Assembly: GCA_021234155.1 (NCBI GenBank)
Contig: JAJEKV010000015.1
Location: 406,852-470,851 of the forward strand
Reading direction: 5' to 3'
DNA from: Isoetes taiwanensis
Lineage: Eukaryota > Streptophyta > Lycopodiopsida > Isoetales > Isoetaceae
Length of the DNA: 64,000 nt
The first letter of the stretch is position 1, and the number at the start of each line of letters is the position of its first letter. Below the pieces are notes generated by a model. It ran no database searches, was not told the origin of the DNA, and saw nothing but the letters and a program-made list of their open reading frames with translations. Shown piece by piece: positions 9,999 to 18,017 of the stretch. The translations under genes were made by a program, and so were the position numbers.

Positions 9999-11522
9999 CT
10001 AATCTTGAAATCGCCGGTAAGATGGGTTGTCCTCGAGGAACTTCTTAACTTGGGCCGTTTCTATCGAGCGTCCCAAGTTCCTGAGGACGTTGGTTGACGT
10101 CCCGCCCTGCAAGGCTGACACCAACTCTTCCACTCTGCAGTCGAAGGTGTAGGCCGCGGTTACTGCCAATCTTCCCTGCCGTCGGTAGGGCACGGTGAAG
10201 ACGAAGATGTCAAGTGCCATTGCTCTCTTGACTAGGACAGCATAGTCGACATTTGCCGCTATTCGAGCATGCCTGCCGAAGCCTGAGAGTGCAATAAGCA
10301 TGAACACTCCTTCTTCACCCCGGGGACTAAATTTGCGGTGTATCACCGCTATTCTTCCATCCAGCAGCAGGGGAAGGTAGTACCTCAGCGACCTGTCGTT
10401 GTGTGTCGCTGAAGTTTCTCCACTTGCTTGGCCTCCAGCTCTATGCCGCCCGGCGTATTCGTCGACCTCTACCTCGGTCAGTTCTCGGTAGTCTGCAATT
10501 GTTGAGTCGACTCGCCTGATGTCGATTCCTGCTCCTCTTGCGCGAGGTGGTGTTGAAGAGCTCGGCATCAAGATGCTGGTGGTCTTGCCTTTGATCCCCA
10601 TCCGTTCCTGAATGGCAAGGAACTCTTCTTCAGATGGCAATTCTCGGGCCTCCATAACTTGTCTTACGTTGCTGTAGGCCTGAATGTCGGAAGTCGACTC
10701 CCCTGTGTAGGTGTCGGCTTCCCTGACTTGAAGCGGAAAGTTTGAGACTCCCCGGACGATGAAGTCGTCCAAGTCGGACTGCCGTAGTTGGTGCAGTAGT
10801 TCGTCAATCCGGAACTCGTTCTCCCTGCATTCGAGAAGGTTCTGGATGTCGCTGAGGAGCAGATACTCCTCGCCGTCAATGATGATGGGGGCTAAGCTTG
10901 TGATGCCTAGCCCAAGTGGGGGAGCAACTCTGAGGTTTTGCCGGCTCTGCTCGAAGTTGGCCAGCTCCTCTTCTGCTTGCCGTCGTTCTTCCTCTGAGTC
11001 GAGCTCCGTATACTCTTCGTCGTTCGACTCCTCTTCTTCTTCTCTTCCTTCTTGCTCCTGCTGGTACTGCAAAAGCATCTGCTCTTCTGCTTGGGCTGCT
11101 ATGGGGTCCACCTCCATGGAAGGAATAGAGGTTGCCCCCATTGGGTTTTCGGCACAGTGGGAAAGGAAAATGGCTAAGGCGGCGGTGTAGGAGAAATACT
11201 TGGTCCTGTCAACTATCAGGACCATGTAATCTGGCAGCCTCTGTGCCTTGTTGGTCAAGTATTTGGCGATGTTTGGAACATCGCCCAGGGCTGCTTGAAG
11301 GGATGGGCGGGGAACAAAATGGCATATGCAAGGTGTTAGCTGCACTAGGGAGGGTCCTACCCTAGCTTGGAACTCTGCTAAAACTTGCCTATATGCCGGG
11401 GTTGCATGCAGGGTGGCTTGGACATCTATTTCTTTCCTGAAGACTCGGAAGATGTCATTGACATCAGCCTTGGCAGCATGGGCACTGACGATGTACCATC
11501 GCCTGAAGTCAGCAGTGGCCAT
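9999..11522 (-). CDS. Accessory ORF of the chromovirus, unknown function, 507 codons, intact
   Basis: This is a full-length open frame from ATG at 11522 (MATADFRRWYIVSAHAAKAD) to a stop at 9999, 215 bp before gag in element orientation. Residues 1-125 look globular. Residues 147-190 are a Glu-rich, probably helical acidic stretch. Residues 195-330 are mixed, and residues 375-507 form a second globular part (SLRYYLPLLLDGRIAVIHRKF, GVFMLIALSGFGRHARIAAN). I find no membrane segment, zinc knuckle or known fold and do not recognise the family. It has its own TATA box 114 bp upstream and two 70-bp dyad repeats further up, shared with the H3-like gene. It is uninterrupted while gag-pol is riddled with stops, which hints at constraint or young age. 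Confidence 0.8.
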   Translation of the reverse strand: MATADFRRWYIVSAHAAKADVNDIFRVFRKEIDVQATLHATPAYRQVLAEFQARVGPSLVQLTPCICHFVPRPSLQAALGDVPNIAKYLTNKAQRLPDYMVLIVDRTKYFSYTAALAIFLSHCAENPMGATSIPSMEVDPIAAQAEEQMLLQYQQEQEGREEEEESNDEEYTELDSEEERRQAEEELANFEQSRQNLRVAPPLGLGITSLAPIIIDGEEYLLLSDIQNLLECRENEFRIDELLHQLRQSDLDDFIVRGVSNFPLQVREADTYTGESTSDIQAYSNVRQVMEARELPSEEEFLAIQERMGIKGKTTSILMPSSSTPPRARGAGIDIRRVDSTIADYRELTEVEVDEYAGRHRAGGQASGETSATHNDRSLRYYLPLLLDGRIAVIHRKFSPRGEEGVFMLIALSGFGRHARIAANVDYAVLVKRAMALDIFVFTVPYRRQGRLAVTAAYTFDCRVEELVSALQGGTSTNVLRNLGRSIETAQVKKFLEDNPSYRRFQD

Positions 11523-11635
11523 GGATCTAGCGAAGAAGAGACTAGCAAACAGATGCAGAAGCGCCTCAGGAAGCTGGAAGATCGCCTAAACAGTCAAGAG
11601 CAAACTTGTAGGTTGCTAAATGAGAAATGGGGGAC

Positions 11636-11645
11636 CTATTTATAG
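11636..11645 (-). promoter_or_regulatory. TATA box of the 507-codon ORF
   Basis: CTATAAATAG on the minus strand lies 114 bp upstream of the ATG at 11522. It is followed by GTCCCCCATTTC, nearly the same downstream context as the TATA box of the H3-like gene. Confidence 0.65.
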
Positions 11646-11835
11646 AAAAGTGAAAAACCCTAATTTTTGGATGACCTAGAATTTTACTGGGGTTGAGCAA
11701 TTCTGACCTATTAGGAGGTGCTAATGAGAATTTGAAGACTACTTTTAGGGTTTGAGCATGCTAAGATCAACTAATGAACCTATTGCAACAAACTGGAGAT
11801 CATTTGGATATGGCATGGTGAAGAAAATGCTGAGA

Positions 11836-11905
11836 GGTCTCACACGTTGCGCCCAGACCGATAATGAAAAGTTCATTTTCTGCCCTGGCGCGATGTGTGA
11901 GACAT
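11836..11905 (-). promoter_or_regulatory. 70-bp dyad element, copy A
   Basis: On the plus strand it starts GGTCTCACACGTTG and ends GCGATGTGTGAGACAT, so the ends form an inverted repeat (GTCTCACAC/GTGTGAGAC). The centre is GAAAAGTTCATTTTC, itself nearly palindromic. It is nearly identical to copies at 12036-12105 and 13677-13746. It lies about 190 bp upstream of a TATA box. Confidence 0.8.
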
Positions 11906-12035
11906 GGGCTCTAAATGGGCCAAACTTGATCAATTTGGGTGATCTAAGGGTCTAATTCTACTGGACTCGTCGAGTTAGGCAGAATTGACCCCTTATTTGA
12001 TCAATTTGGAGCTATTTTGGGCATTTTTGGGGCAT

Positions 12036-12105
12036 GGTCTCACACGTTGTGCCCAGCCCGAAAATGAAAAGTTCATTTTCTGTCCTGGCGCGATGTGTGA
12101 GACAT
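12036..12105 (-). promoter_or_regulatory. 70-bp dyad element, copy B
   Basis: Second copy of the 70-bp dyad, starting exactly 200 bp from copy A, with the same inverted ends and the same central GAAAAGTTCATTTTC. It lies between the stop of the H3-like gene and the promoter of the 507-codon ORF. Confidence 0.8.
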
Positions 12106-12248
12106 CGTCTCAATTTTGCTCAAAAAGTTCAATTTTTCCCAAACAAAAGCCAGAATTCAGTATCTTAACCTAATTAGGCAAGATTAAACATATTATTTAA
12201 CCAAAAAATTCTTTATATTAACAAAATTTTCTATTATTTACAAAATGT

Positions 12249-12516
12249 TTAAGGGCGCTCTCCCTTGATGTGACTAGCGAGATGCATGTCTTGCCTCATA
12301 AGTGTGACCCTCTTCGCGTGAACTGTGCGGGCGTGAATCTTGAAGTCTTTGCACGGTTTACGCTCTGCTTGCCTCTGCTAGGCACAACAACATTTCGTCG
12401 GTCACCCTCATATCCGTGTTGTACTCCTGGATGACCTCTCGGACTAGGCGCTGGAACGGTGCTCGAGGGATCAAGAATCCGTAACTTCGCTGGAAGTGCC
12501 GGATCTCCTTGAGGGC
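12249..12516 (-). other. Histone-fold domain of the H3-like gene
   Basis: This region covers the alphaN helix to the C-terminus of an H3 fold. It is collinear with H3 without gaps if a 2-nt loss near 12362 is allowed. The segment around alpha2 (RKPCKDFKI in place of YLVGLFEDTN) is the poorest match. The last 24 residues match H3 at about 14 positions. Confidence 0.85.
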
Positions 12517-13461
12517 TCTCCTCTCTGTCTCCTTCCTGCCGGTCCGCTTCTTCCCTGGTGCTCTGGGAGGCTTGGGCTTCGGTGGTGGCGGCTTCCGAGT
12601 CTGTTTGGGGGCACTCCACCTTCGATAGCCCTCACTCGGTGCTCCTGGTAGTATGCGGTGTATGCCTCCCACTTTGCCATGAAGGCGTTGTGTTCCCTCA
12701 GCTTCTTCTGATAGACCTTGACGGGGTCTATCACATACGCCTCCCGTGGTGGCCGCGGTGCTTTGACCCTGTCCCACGTTGGGTAAGGTGGGGGCTTCGG
12801 CGCCTGCCCGGGCTGCTCCTGCTCGGGTGCCACCTGCTCAGGGACTACCTTCTCCACAACCGGGGGTTTTGAAGAACTTGCCCCCTCAGTGTTGGGGACG
12901 GGGTCTGGTCGGCTGTCGGCTCGTTGATGACTAAACCCCTTACCCGCTCAACCCTGACGACTGTTCTTTTGCCCGCCTTTATTCCCTTCGCCTTCCTCTT
13001 CTTCGGCTTGCTGGCTGTGCTCGGCTCCTCCTCTTGCCTCTTTCTCTTCCTTTCTCGGCGGTGCTCTTTGGCTTCGTACTTCTTGATAAACGCCGCGAGG
13101 TCCTCTTCTTAATTTGGGTCAAACCTCTCGGTGCCATTTGTTCCTCTCTCTCTTCGGCCTCCTTCAAACGAGTCCAAGCTTCTAGTTGCTCCTCAATGGT
13201 TGGCTGCCTCTGCTCTTCACGTTCTTCGGCCACCCGATCTTGCTCCTCTTTCCTCCTCCTTTCTTCTTCGGCGATTTCTTCGAGGATTTGGTGCATGACG
13301 TCTGGCTGCTCTTCGCCTAGGACCTCCGTGCCATCACTTTGTTGTTCGTCCGAGTCTGCCTCCTCACTCGATGAAGACTGGTCCTGCCTGAAAAGGCGCT
13401 CCTGCAGTATCCTCTGTATCAGGGCAGGATCATGGGCGCTGGAAGATTCGCCTTGGCGGGG

Positions 13462-13491
13462 CTTCCTGGCAGTCTGCTTTGTCCGGGCCAT
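13462..13491 (-). other. Exact histone H3 N-terminal tail motif
   Basis: The first ten codons read MARTKQTARK. After removal of Met this is ARTKQTARK, identical to H3 residues 1-9, so both the Lys4 and Lys9 contexts are present up to Lys9. Residue 10 is Pro where H3 has Ser. Confidence 0.95.
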
Positions 13492-13590
13492 ATTTGACGG
13501 TTCTTCGATCCGAGCTGTGCGCCAGAAGATCGCCTTGACAAACGAGAGCAGGTTTCCTAAGGAAGGGACGCGGAAATGGGGGGTCTAGGT

Positions 13591-13600
13591 CTATTTATAG
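13591..13600 (-). promoter_or_regulatory. TATA box of the H3-like gene
   Basis: CTATAAATAG on the minus strand lies 100 bp upstream of the ATG at 13491. It is followed by ACCTAGACCCCCCATTTC, resembling the sequence after the TATA box of the 507-codon ORF. Confidence 0.65.
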
Positions 13601-13676
13601 GCGGGCGATTTTAGGTCAAATTTTAAATTACCTTTTTGGGGTCACTAAAACATCTAAAACACCTAAATTAAAGCAT

Positions 13677-13746
13677 GGTCTCACACGTTGCACCCAAACC
13701 GATAATGAAAAGTTCATTTTCTGTCCTGGCGCGACGTGCGAGACAT
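13677..13746 (-). promoter_or_regulatory. 70-bp dyad element, copy C
   Basis: Third copy of the 70-bp dyad, 77 bp upstream of the TATA box of the H3-like gene and 50 bp inside the 5' LTR. One end carries changes (gcgacgtgcgagacat), so its arms pair slightly less well than those of copies A and B. Confidence 0.8.
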
Positions 13747-13795
13747 GGCAGATTCTGATGCTAAATTTTATACTTTCTAATCATGTTTTTAGAAA

Positions 13796-14875
13796 TGTAA
13801 CATCCTAATTCTAGCTAACTCCCTCCAGGAGGGCAGGTAGGGATCACTCCCTCCAGAGGTCTACATGCTGACTCAAGGTGACTAGAGGGCCACTGCCCTT
13901 ATTCGACTGAACCCACTGGAAAGTGAATACCACTTCACGGGTGTCGAGTCCATGCCTTACCCGCACTCAGTGGTAAGCCATTAGACCTAGTCACAATGAT
14001 CCCCGGTAGGCCTTACACACCAGAGGGATCGTTCAAGAGTCAGAACACGAACCTCCTTCTTGGCCAGTCTGGCCCCTTCACCCACAACCAGGTGTGGTTC
14101 TTGTGCACAGGCCGAATCTACAGTGTGCTAGAGAGGCTAACTAGGAGCATCAACTACTAGGCTTGGGGTCTCTACCCCCCTTCCCAATACAAGGAGTTCA
14201 CAGAGATACATCATCCATATACATCATAGAAGAACTAAAGAACTAGATCTAATCTATATCATAGAGTTAGGTTCTTTAGTCAGAGTCTGGTATCTAGAGA
14301 TCTAGAGGGCTGCTATGGGCAATTTAATAGGCTAAACCTATTGATTCTATGACTAAAAGACGGTTTAGGCTATTAAATTGACTAAATACCTGATCCTTGA
14401 GTTGCTCCTCGACTTGAGTTCGACCATCCTGTATTTGCTTTCGAATCAAGGGAAACTAATGGTGCAATTCGCTCGAGGCAGTTCCGGGAGGCGGTTTTGG
14501 CTCTTGAAGCAGCCAAAACAGAGCTCTAAAACCCTAGGAACGAAAATGGCCAAATTAGGGTTTCTCCTACCTAAATAGACAAGGGGGTTAGGCTAGGGTT
14601 TCCAATTATCCCTTTAGGCATGTGGGATAATTGGGAATGGGCCCACTTGCCTTTAATGGCTAGGTGGCAAAATGTGCCCACATGGAAAGGTGTGCACCTT
14701 AATAAATGTGCACATTGGTAAATGTGCACATTAATAATAAATGCACATACCTCGCAAGTTGCCCCCTAGGGGCTACCCACCTGGCTACACATCGGCGTAC
14801 GTGGCGTGTATGCAGCGTGAGAGGCGATCACGATATCGTCCCGGGACCGTATCTTTGTCTTTGGAAACGTCCGCA
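13796..14875 (-). repeat. 5' LTR of the chromovirus, shortened
   Basis: On the plus strand it runs from TGTAACATCC to GGAAACGTCCGCA. From 13832 on it follows the left LTR closely. It lacks about 490 bp present near the start of the left copy, with a short unrelated joint (taattctagctaactccct). In element orientation it is the promoter LTR. I see no clear TATA box in it. Confidence 0.85.
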
Positions 14876-15628
14876 ATTTCATCCTGTTCACCAGATCCTC
14901 TCAGATCTTCCAGTTCTTTTCAAAGTTCATCTGACAGGTACCTCTGGAAACGAAGCCGTTTTATCTAAAATCTGGGAGCTTTGGCCAATTCCGGAACCTG
15001 CTTGCTATATCGAGCATGCTCAGATAATTTCATCCTATTCTTCAGATCCTGTTCACCAGTCGGATTAGCTTTGCATGTCACCTTCGACTCCATACTACAT
15101 GCTGCGAAGCAGCTGCCATGTTCGCATATTCAAACCCTAATGCTGCCGTAATATGCCATGCTCATTTCTTCAAACCATAATCCTACCCTAACATGAGCCT
15201 CCTCGATGCTTCTTCACTTTTTTTTTTTTTTTATAACAAGTCCTTTCTATTGTTATAATGCTACACCCAATATGAGCCTCCTCGATGCTTCTTCACCTTT
15301 GATTTGTTTTGATAACTGTTCCTTTGTTTTGTTTTGTTTTGTTAAAATTTGGCATTTCCACTTCCCTTTCAATGTGGCCATTTCTAAGGTTTATGTGGAA
15401 AAATCTTATGACAATATCTAGCATTATAACATCTAGCATATTAAACACACTTGTATTACGTCTTATGGTTTACATTATTTCTACTATTACTTCTATTAGT
15501 CATATTATTACTAGTATTACTAGTTATTCACAATTATGTTATTTTTTTAATGCATAGATCTAGATATTACAATGAGAAGAATGGCACGAAACAGACGAGG
15601 CCCAGGCTCAACATCATGAACAGGAGTC
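14876..15628. other. Gene-free repeat-rich flank
   Basis: It contains the right copy of the local repeat (about 14902-15040) and a short tandem duplication: tgagcctcctcgatgcttcttcac occurs at about 15193 and 15272. AT-rich sequence follows, with two more tctagcat motifs near 15416-15437. No gene is recognisable. Confidence 0.55.
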
Positions 15629-16020
15629 ATGCAGGCAGAAGGCATCACGTATGAGATAAACCACCCTACACAAGAAAATGTTGTAGAAGCTGAAGAGGCC
15701 CAAATCAACGAACGTGTTGAGGTATTTTGCAATACATTGCATCTTAATAAGTCTCCGCCACGTCAAGAACCCGGACTATCTAGTCCTATTAGGGAATCCA
15801 GTCCTGTGAAGCAGACAAGAAAAGATGAGGTTTGTCTAGATTCTAAAAACTTACTCATTAAAGTTCGTCATTTTGCAAATTATTGCATGTCCAATCATCG
15901 TAAGCCACCATTGACGTATACAATCACAGAGATGATCAGAACAGGAAAGTTCTATCTCAACACACACAATGGGCTATGCCTACTAATGGCCAAAATGTAG
16001 ATCAACAAAAGGTTGAAGCA
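15629..16020 (+). pseudogene. Unidentified coding remnant, part 1
   Basis: The open frame starts MQAEGITYEINHPTQENVV and is acidic, then carries a proline/serine segment (SPPRQEPGLSSPIRESSP) and KVRHFANYCMSNHRKPPLTY. It stops near 16000. I do not recognise it. Its composition is protein-like, and it lies upstream in the same orientation as two further open pieces, suggesting one decayed gene, perhaps transposon-derived. Confidence 0.35.
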
Positions 16021-16084
16021 TCATATGATCTAATGATGAACCCATTCCAAGCAACCCGTGAGAAAGTAGTTAGTTCTTTATGGG

Positions 16085-16306
16085 CCACCGACCAATGATC
16101 CAGCATGCCCGTCAAGAGCCCGTAGCAGTAATCCATTTGCTAATCCCCCAAGGTATTTTGACGAGCATCAGCCTGTGAATAAAGACCCAGACGAAATCAT
16201 TAAAGCACATGTTGCAGACAGATTCCAAAACACAATTGTAGTTGGAGATTTGGGTGATAAAGAAATTATTCTCACCAACTGGAATTCACCTTTTGCAGCA
16301 GAGTGA
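16085..16306 (+). pseudogene. Unidentified coding remnant, part 2
   Basis: This short open stretch has no ATG of its own and includes FDEHQPVNKDPDEIIKAHVA, VVGDLGDKEIILTNWNS and FAAE before a stop. It looks like the continuation of the frame ending near 16000-16095 after a frameshift. Family unknown. Confidence 0.3.
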
Positions 16307-16425
16307 CACTTATGGATATTCAATAGAACACTATAGTAATCGTCATTTAGCTTAATATCTAGTGTAATAACATATTATTTCATTGCATTTATATTTGATC
16401 AATTTCATCAATTTATTTTGTTAAC

Positions 16426-16611
16426 ATGCAGGTCATAGAAGCCCCCAATACATCACCTCCATGTGACATTCCCGTCATTCCTGAAGTAAACAATAATGTG
16501 GAGCCGAAAATTATCATAGCACCAGAAAGCCCAACAGTTGACGTTCAAGTTCAGTTAGTTCCTCCACCATTAGCGCAACCACCACCTCCACATGGCGAGA
16601 CAAATTCGTAA
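16426..16611 (+). pseudogene. Unidentified coding remnant, part 3 (proline-rich tail)
   Basis: An open frame after a possible acceptor (acatgcag) encodes VIEAPNTSPPCDIPVIPEV and a proline-rich end (PPPLAQPPPPHGETNS). It may be the last exon of the decayed gene upstream. No domain is visible. Confidence 0.3.
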
Positions 16612-16882
16612 CGCACTGAACTCAATTGATTTCCAAAGAATGGACATGGAATGATAATTTGAAATCTTCAGTTTTTTTTACCTTCTGTTGTGATGACAGA
16701 TATCTTGTTCTTCAGCTGAGGTCTGATGTGAATAAGGTTAGTGAGTTTCTGAAGTTTAGTACCAAAAATTGTACCAAATACTTCAGACCTTGTGGTAGAG
16801 AGCAGTTTACAGTTAAAGAGTTCAAATGATTTCTCTTATTCGGCTATCACGAAGTTGGAAGGGGATGGTCAAATCACTGCTA

Positions 16883-17533
16883 CTATAAACAATAGACATC
16901 TCTATTAGTGGTAGAGACAATACCTTTCGGTTGCTTCCTCTTGTAAGTTGTAGGAGGTTTTGCAGAAATAGTTTCAGTTGTCTCAATGGTCATCTCTGTA
17001 TCCTCAGTTGCAATAGAAGTGTCAATAGTATCACTACTCTCACTCTCGGACTCATAAAGACTCCTTGTTGTGGGGTAGCACCTCCAATATTGCACCTTCC
17101 CAGAATTTCATCTGAGCTTGCCACCTTGATCTGTAGTAAGCGCCTCAACAGTGGCAAATTTAACTGCACTAGTTCGGCATGCCTTAAACTGATCCATACA
17201 ACAGCTCAAGTCCATACAATAGCATTTTAACCTCTCCAGATTTGACTCTAAATATGACCAAAATTTCTGCTCGTTGCTTTGCACCTTTTTGACCATTGGC
17301 AAACTCACTGCAGAAGAAAGGGCAGAAACTTTCATGCACATGATTGACTTTTCACAAACAACAAAGCCCTGATGATTGCATGATTGACACATTGCAAAGG
17401 AAAGGGCAATGAATACCTGACGTAGACTCTTGAGGAAGACAAGCACATGAAGCTTCACTTCTTTTTTATGCCAAGAAATTAGTACGTTATCTCGAAGTCC
17501 ATCTGTGAAGTTTGGGCATAACCTTCTATTCAA
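16883..17533 (-). pseudogene. Unidentified coding remnant on the minus strand
   Basis: Two open pieces (17533-17108 and 17095-16883) join across a single stop. The first has a cysteine-rich start (FAMCQSCNHQGFVVCEKS) and a helix-like middle (NEQKFWSYLESNLERLKCY). The second is Ser/Thr/Glu-rich with a basic end (TYKRKQPKG). The CxxC...C pattern could be a zinc-binding site, but I do not recognise the family. Confidence 0.3.
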
Positions 17534-17640
17534 TTATTTGGTTAATTTCTGCCTGCCCTTTCGATGACTTTGCAGAAGCAATAGGGTGATAGTCTTCAAA
17601 TCCACGGCGTGCAATTTCTTCATTTTACATCAATATTAAT

Positions 17641-17674
17641 AAAATAGAATAGAATAGAAATAGGATAGAATAGA
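17641..17674 (-). repeat. (AATAG)n microsatellite, possible LINE 3' tail
   Basis: A run of AATAG units. On the minus strand it reads (CTATT)n, like the tail at 22754-22783 after the decayed LINE. A short LINE 3' end on the minus strand is possible. Confidence 0.5.
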
Positions 17675-17726
17675 CGTCCTGTTGCAGAAAGCCTCTAGTA
17701 GCCCTAATTGTTCTTGGTAGCCAACC

Positions 17727-18017
17727 ATTACACAAACCATTACATTACACACTTTGAAATTAAATTCCTAAACCCCCTTTGATTTGGGTGTATATTCACA
17801 CGGGGGGTGACTCCGAGCATCGAGAGCTGTTGGATAGACATATTCACCCTCTAGATTTGAGGTAATGTACTATATGGTGTTGATTTTGTATATGCGGAAT
17901 ATAATTTTAGGGGATCTCACTGCCTATGTCACTGCCCCGTGTGAATGTGCATCCAAACCAAAGGGGGTTTAAGGGGAAATTTAATTTCAAAGTGTGTAAT
18001 GTAATGGTTTTTGTAAT
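17727..18017. mobile_element. MITE with long terminal inverted repeats
   Basis: The left end (ATTACACAAACCATTACATT, then acacactttgaaattaaatt) is matched by the inverted right end, with about 60 bp of near-complementarity per arm including CCCCCTTTG and ATTCACACGGGG-like parts. The total length is 291 bp and there is no coding capacity. The target duplication is unclear, so I do not assign a superfamily. Confidence 0.8.

Larger units (their letters stand above)
12249..13491 (-). pseudogene. Histone H3-like (CENH3-like) accessory gene of the chromovirus, frameshifted
   Basis: The gene starts MARTKQTARKPRQG. The first ten residues equal the start of histone H3, including Lys4 and Lys9. A Glu/Arg-rich coiled-coil-like linker follows (to about 13107). 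After frame changes come basic (SKPKKRKAKGIKAGKR) and proline-rich (KPPPPKPKPPRAPGKKR) parts. The histone fold occupies about 12516-12252: ALKEIRHFQ, FLIPRAPFQRLVREV, NTDMR, LAEAS, then after one shift near 12362 VHAKRVTLMRQDMHLASHI and KGERP with TAA at 12249-12251, the place where H3 ends. About half the fold matches H3 as I know it. LIP-R-APF and VTLMRQD recall plant CENH3, but loop 1 has canonical H3 length. At least four frame changes are needed, so this copy is decayed or badly sequenced. Its linker of about 300 residues is unlike any host H3. Confidence 0.85.
2644..14875 (-). mobile_element. Ty3/gypsy chromovirus LTR retrotransposon with accessory histone-like gene
   Basis: The element has LTRs at both ends, a polypurine tract next to the left LTR, and gag, protease, RT, RNase H, integrase and chromodomain in Ty3/gypsy order on the minus strand. 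Read 5' to 3' the order is: LTR (14875-13796), H3-like gene (13491-12249), 507-codon ORF (11522-9999), gag (from 9781), pol (to 5026), 3' noncoding region, LTR (4216-2644). The C-terminal chromodomain places it among the chromoviruses. Those normally have no genes between the 5' LTR and gag, so the two accessory genes are unusual. I could not find a classical tRNA-iMet primer site next to the 5' LTR. gag-pol is inactive; the second accessory ORF is intact. The LTRs have diverged and differ by a 490-bp indel, so the insertion is not recent. Confidence 0.9.

Noticed and set aside
10759-11190. Serine-rich plus-strand frame
   Set aside because: Mirror of the acidic Glu-rich segment of the 507-codon ORF on the other strand.
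11385-11645. Plus-strand 86-codon frame with a coiled-coil-like sequence (KQMQKRLRKLEDRLNSQ)
   Set aside because: It is antisense to the start and promoter of the intact 507-codon ORF. It is most likely a shadow frame.
12924-13588. Plus-strand Ser/Leu-rich frames across the H3-like gene
   Set aside because: Antisense of Glu/Arg-rich linker codons; no independent support.
13770-13795. tRNA primer binding site next to the 5' LTR
   Set aside because: The sequence after the LTR in element orientation (tttctaaaaacatgattaga) does not match the 3' end of initiator Met tRNA or another tRNA I can recall.
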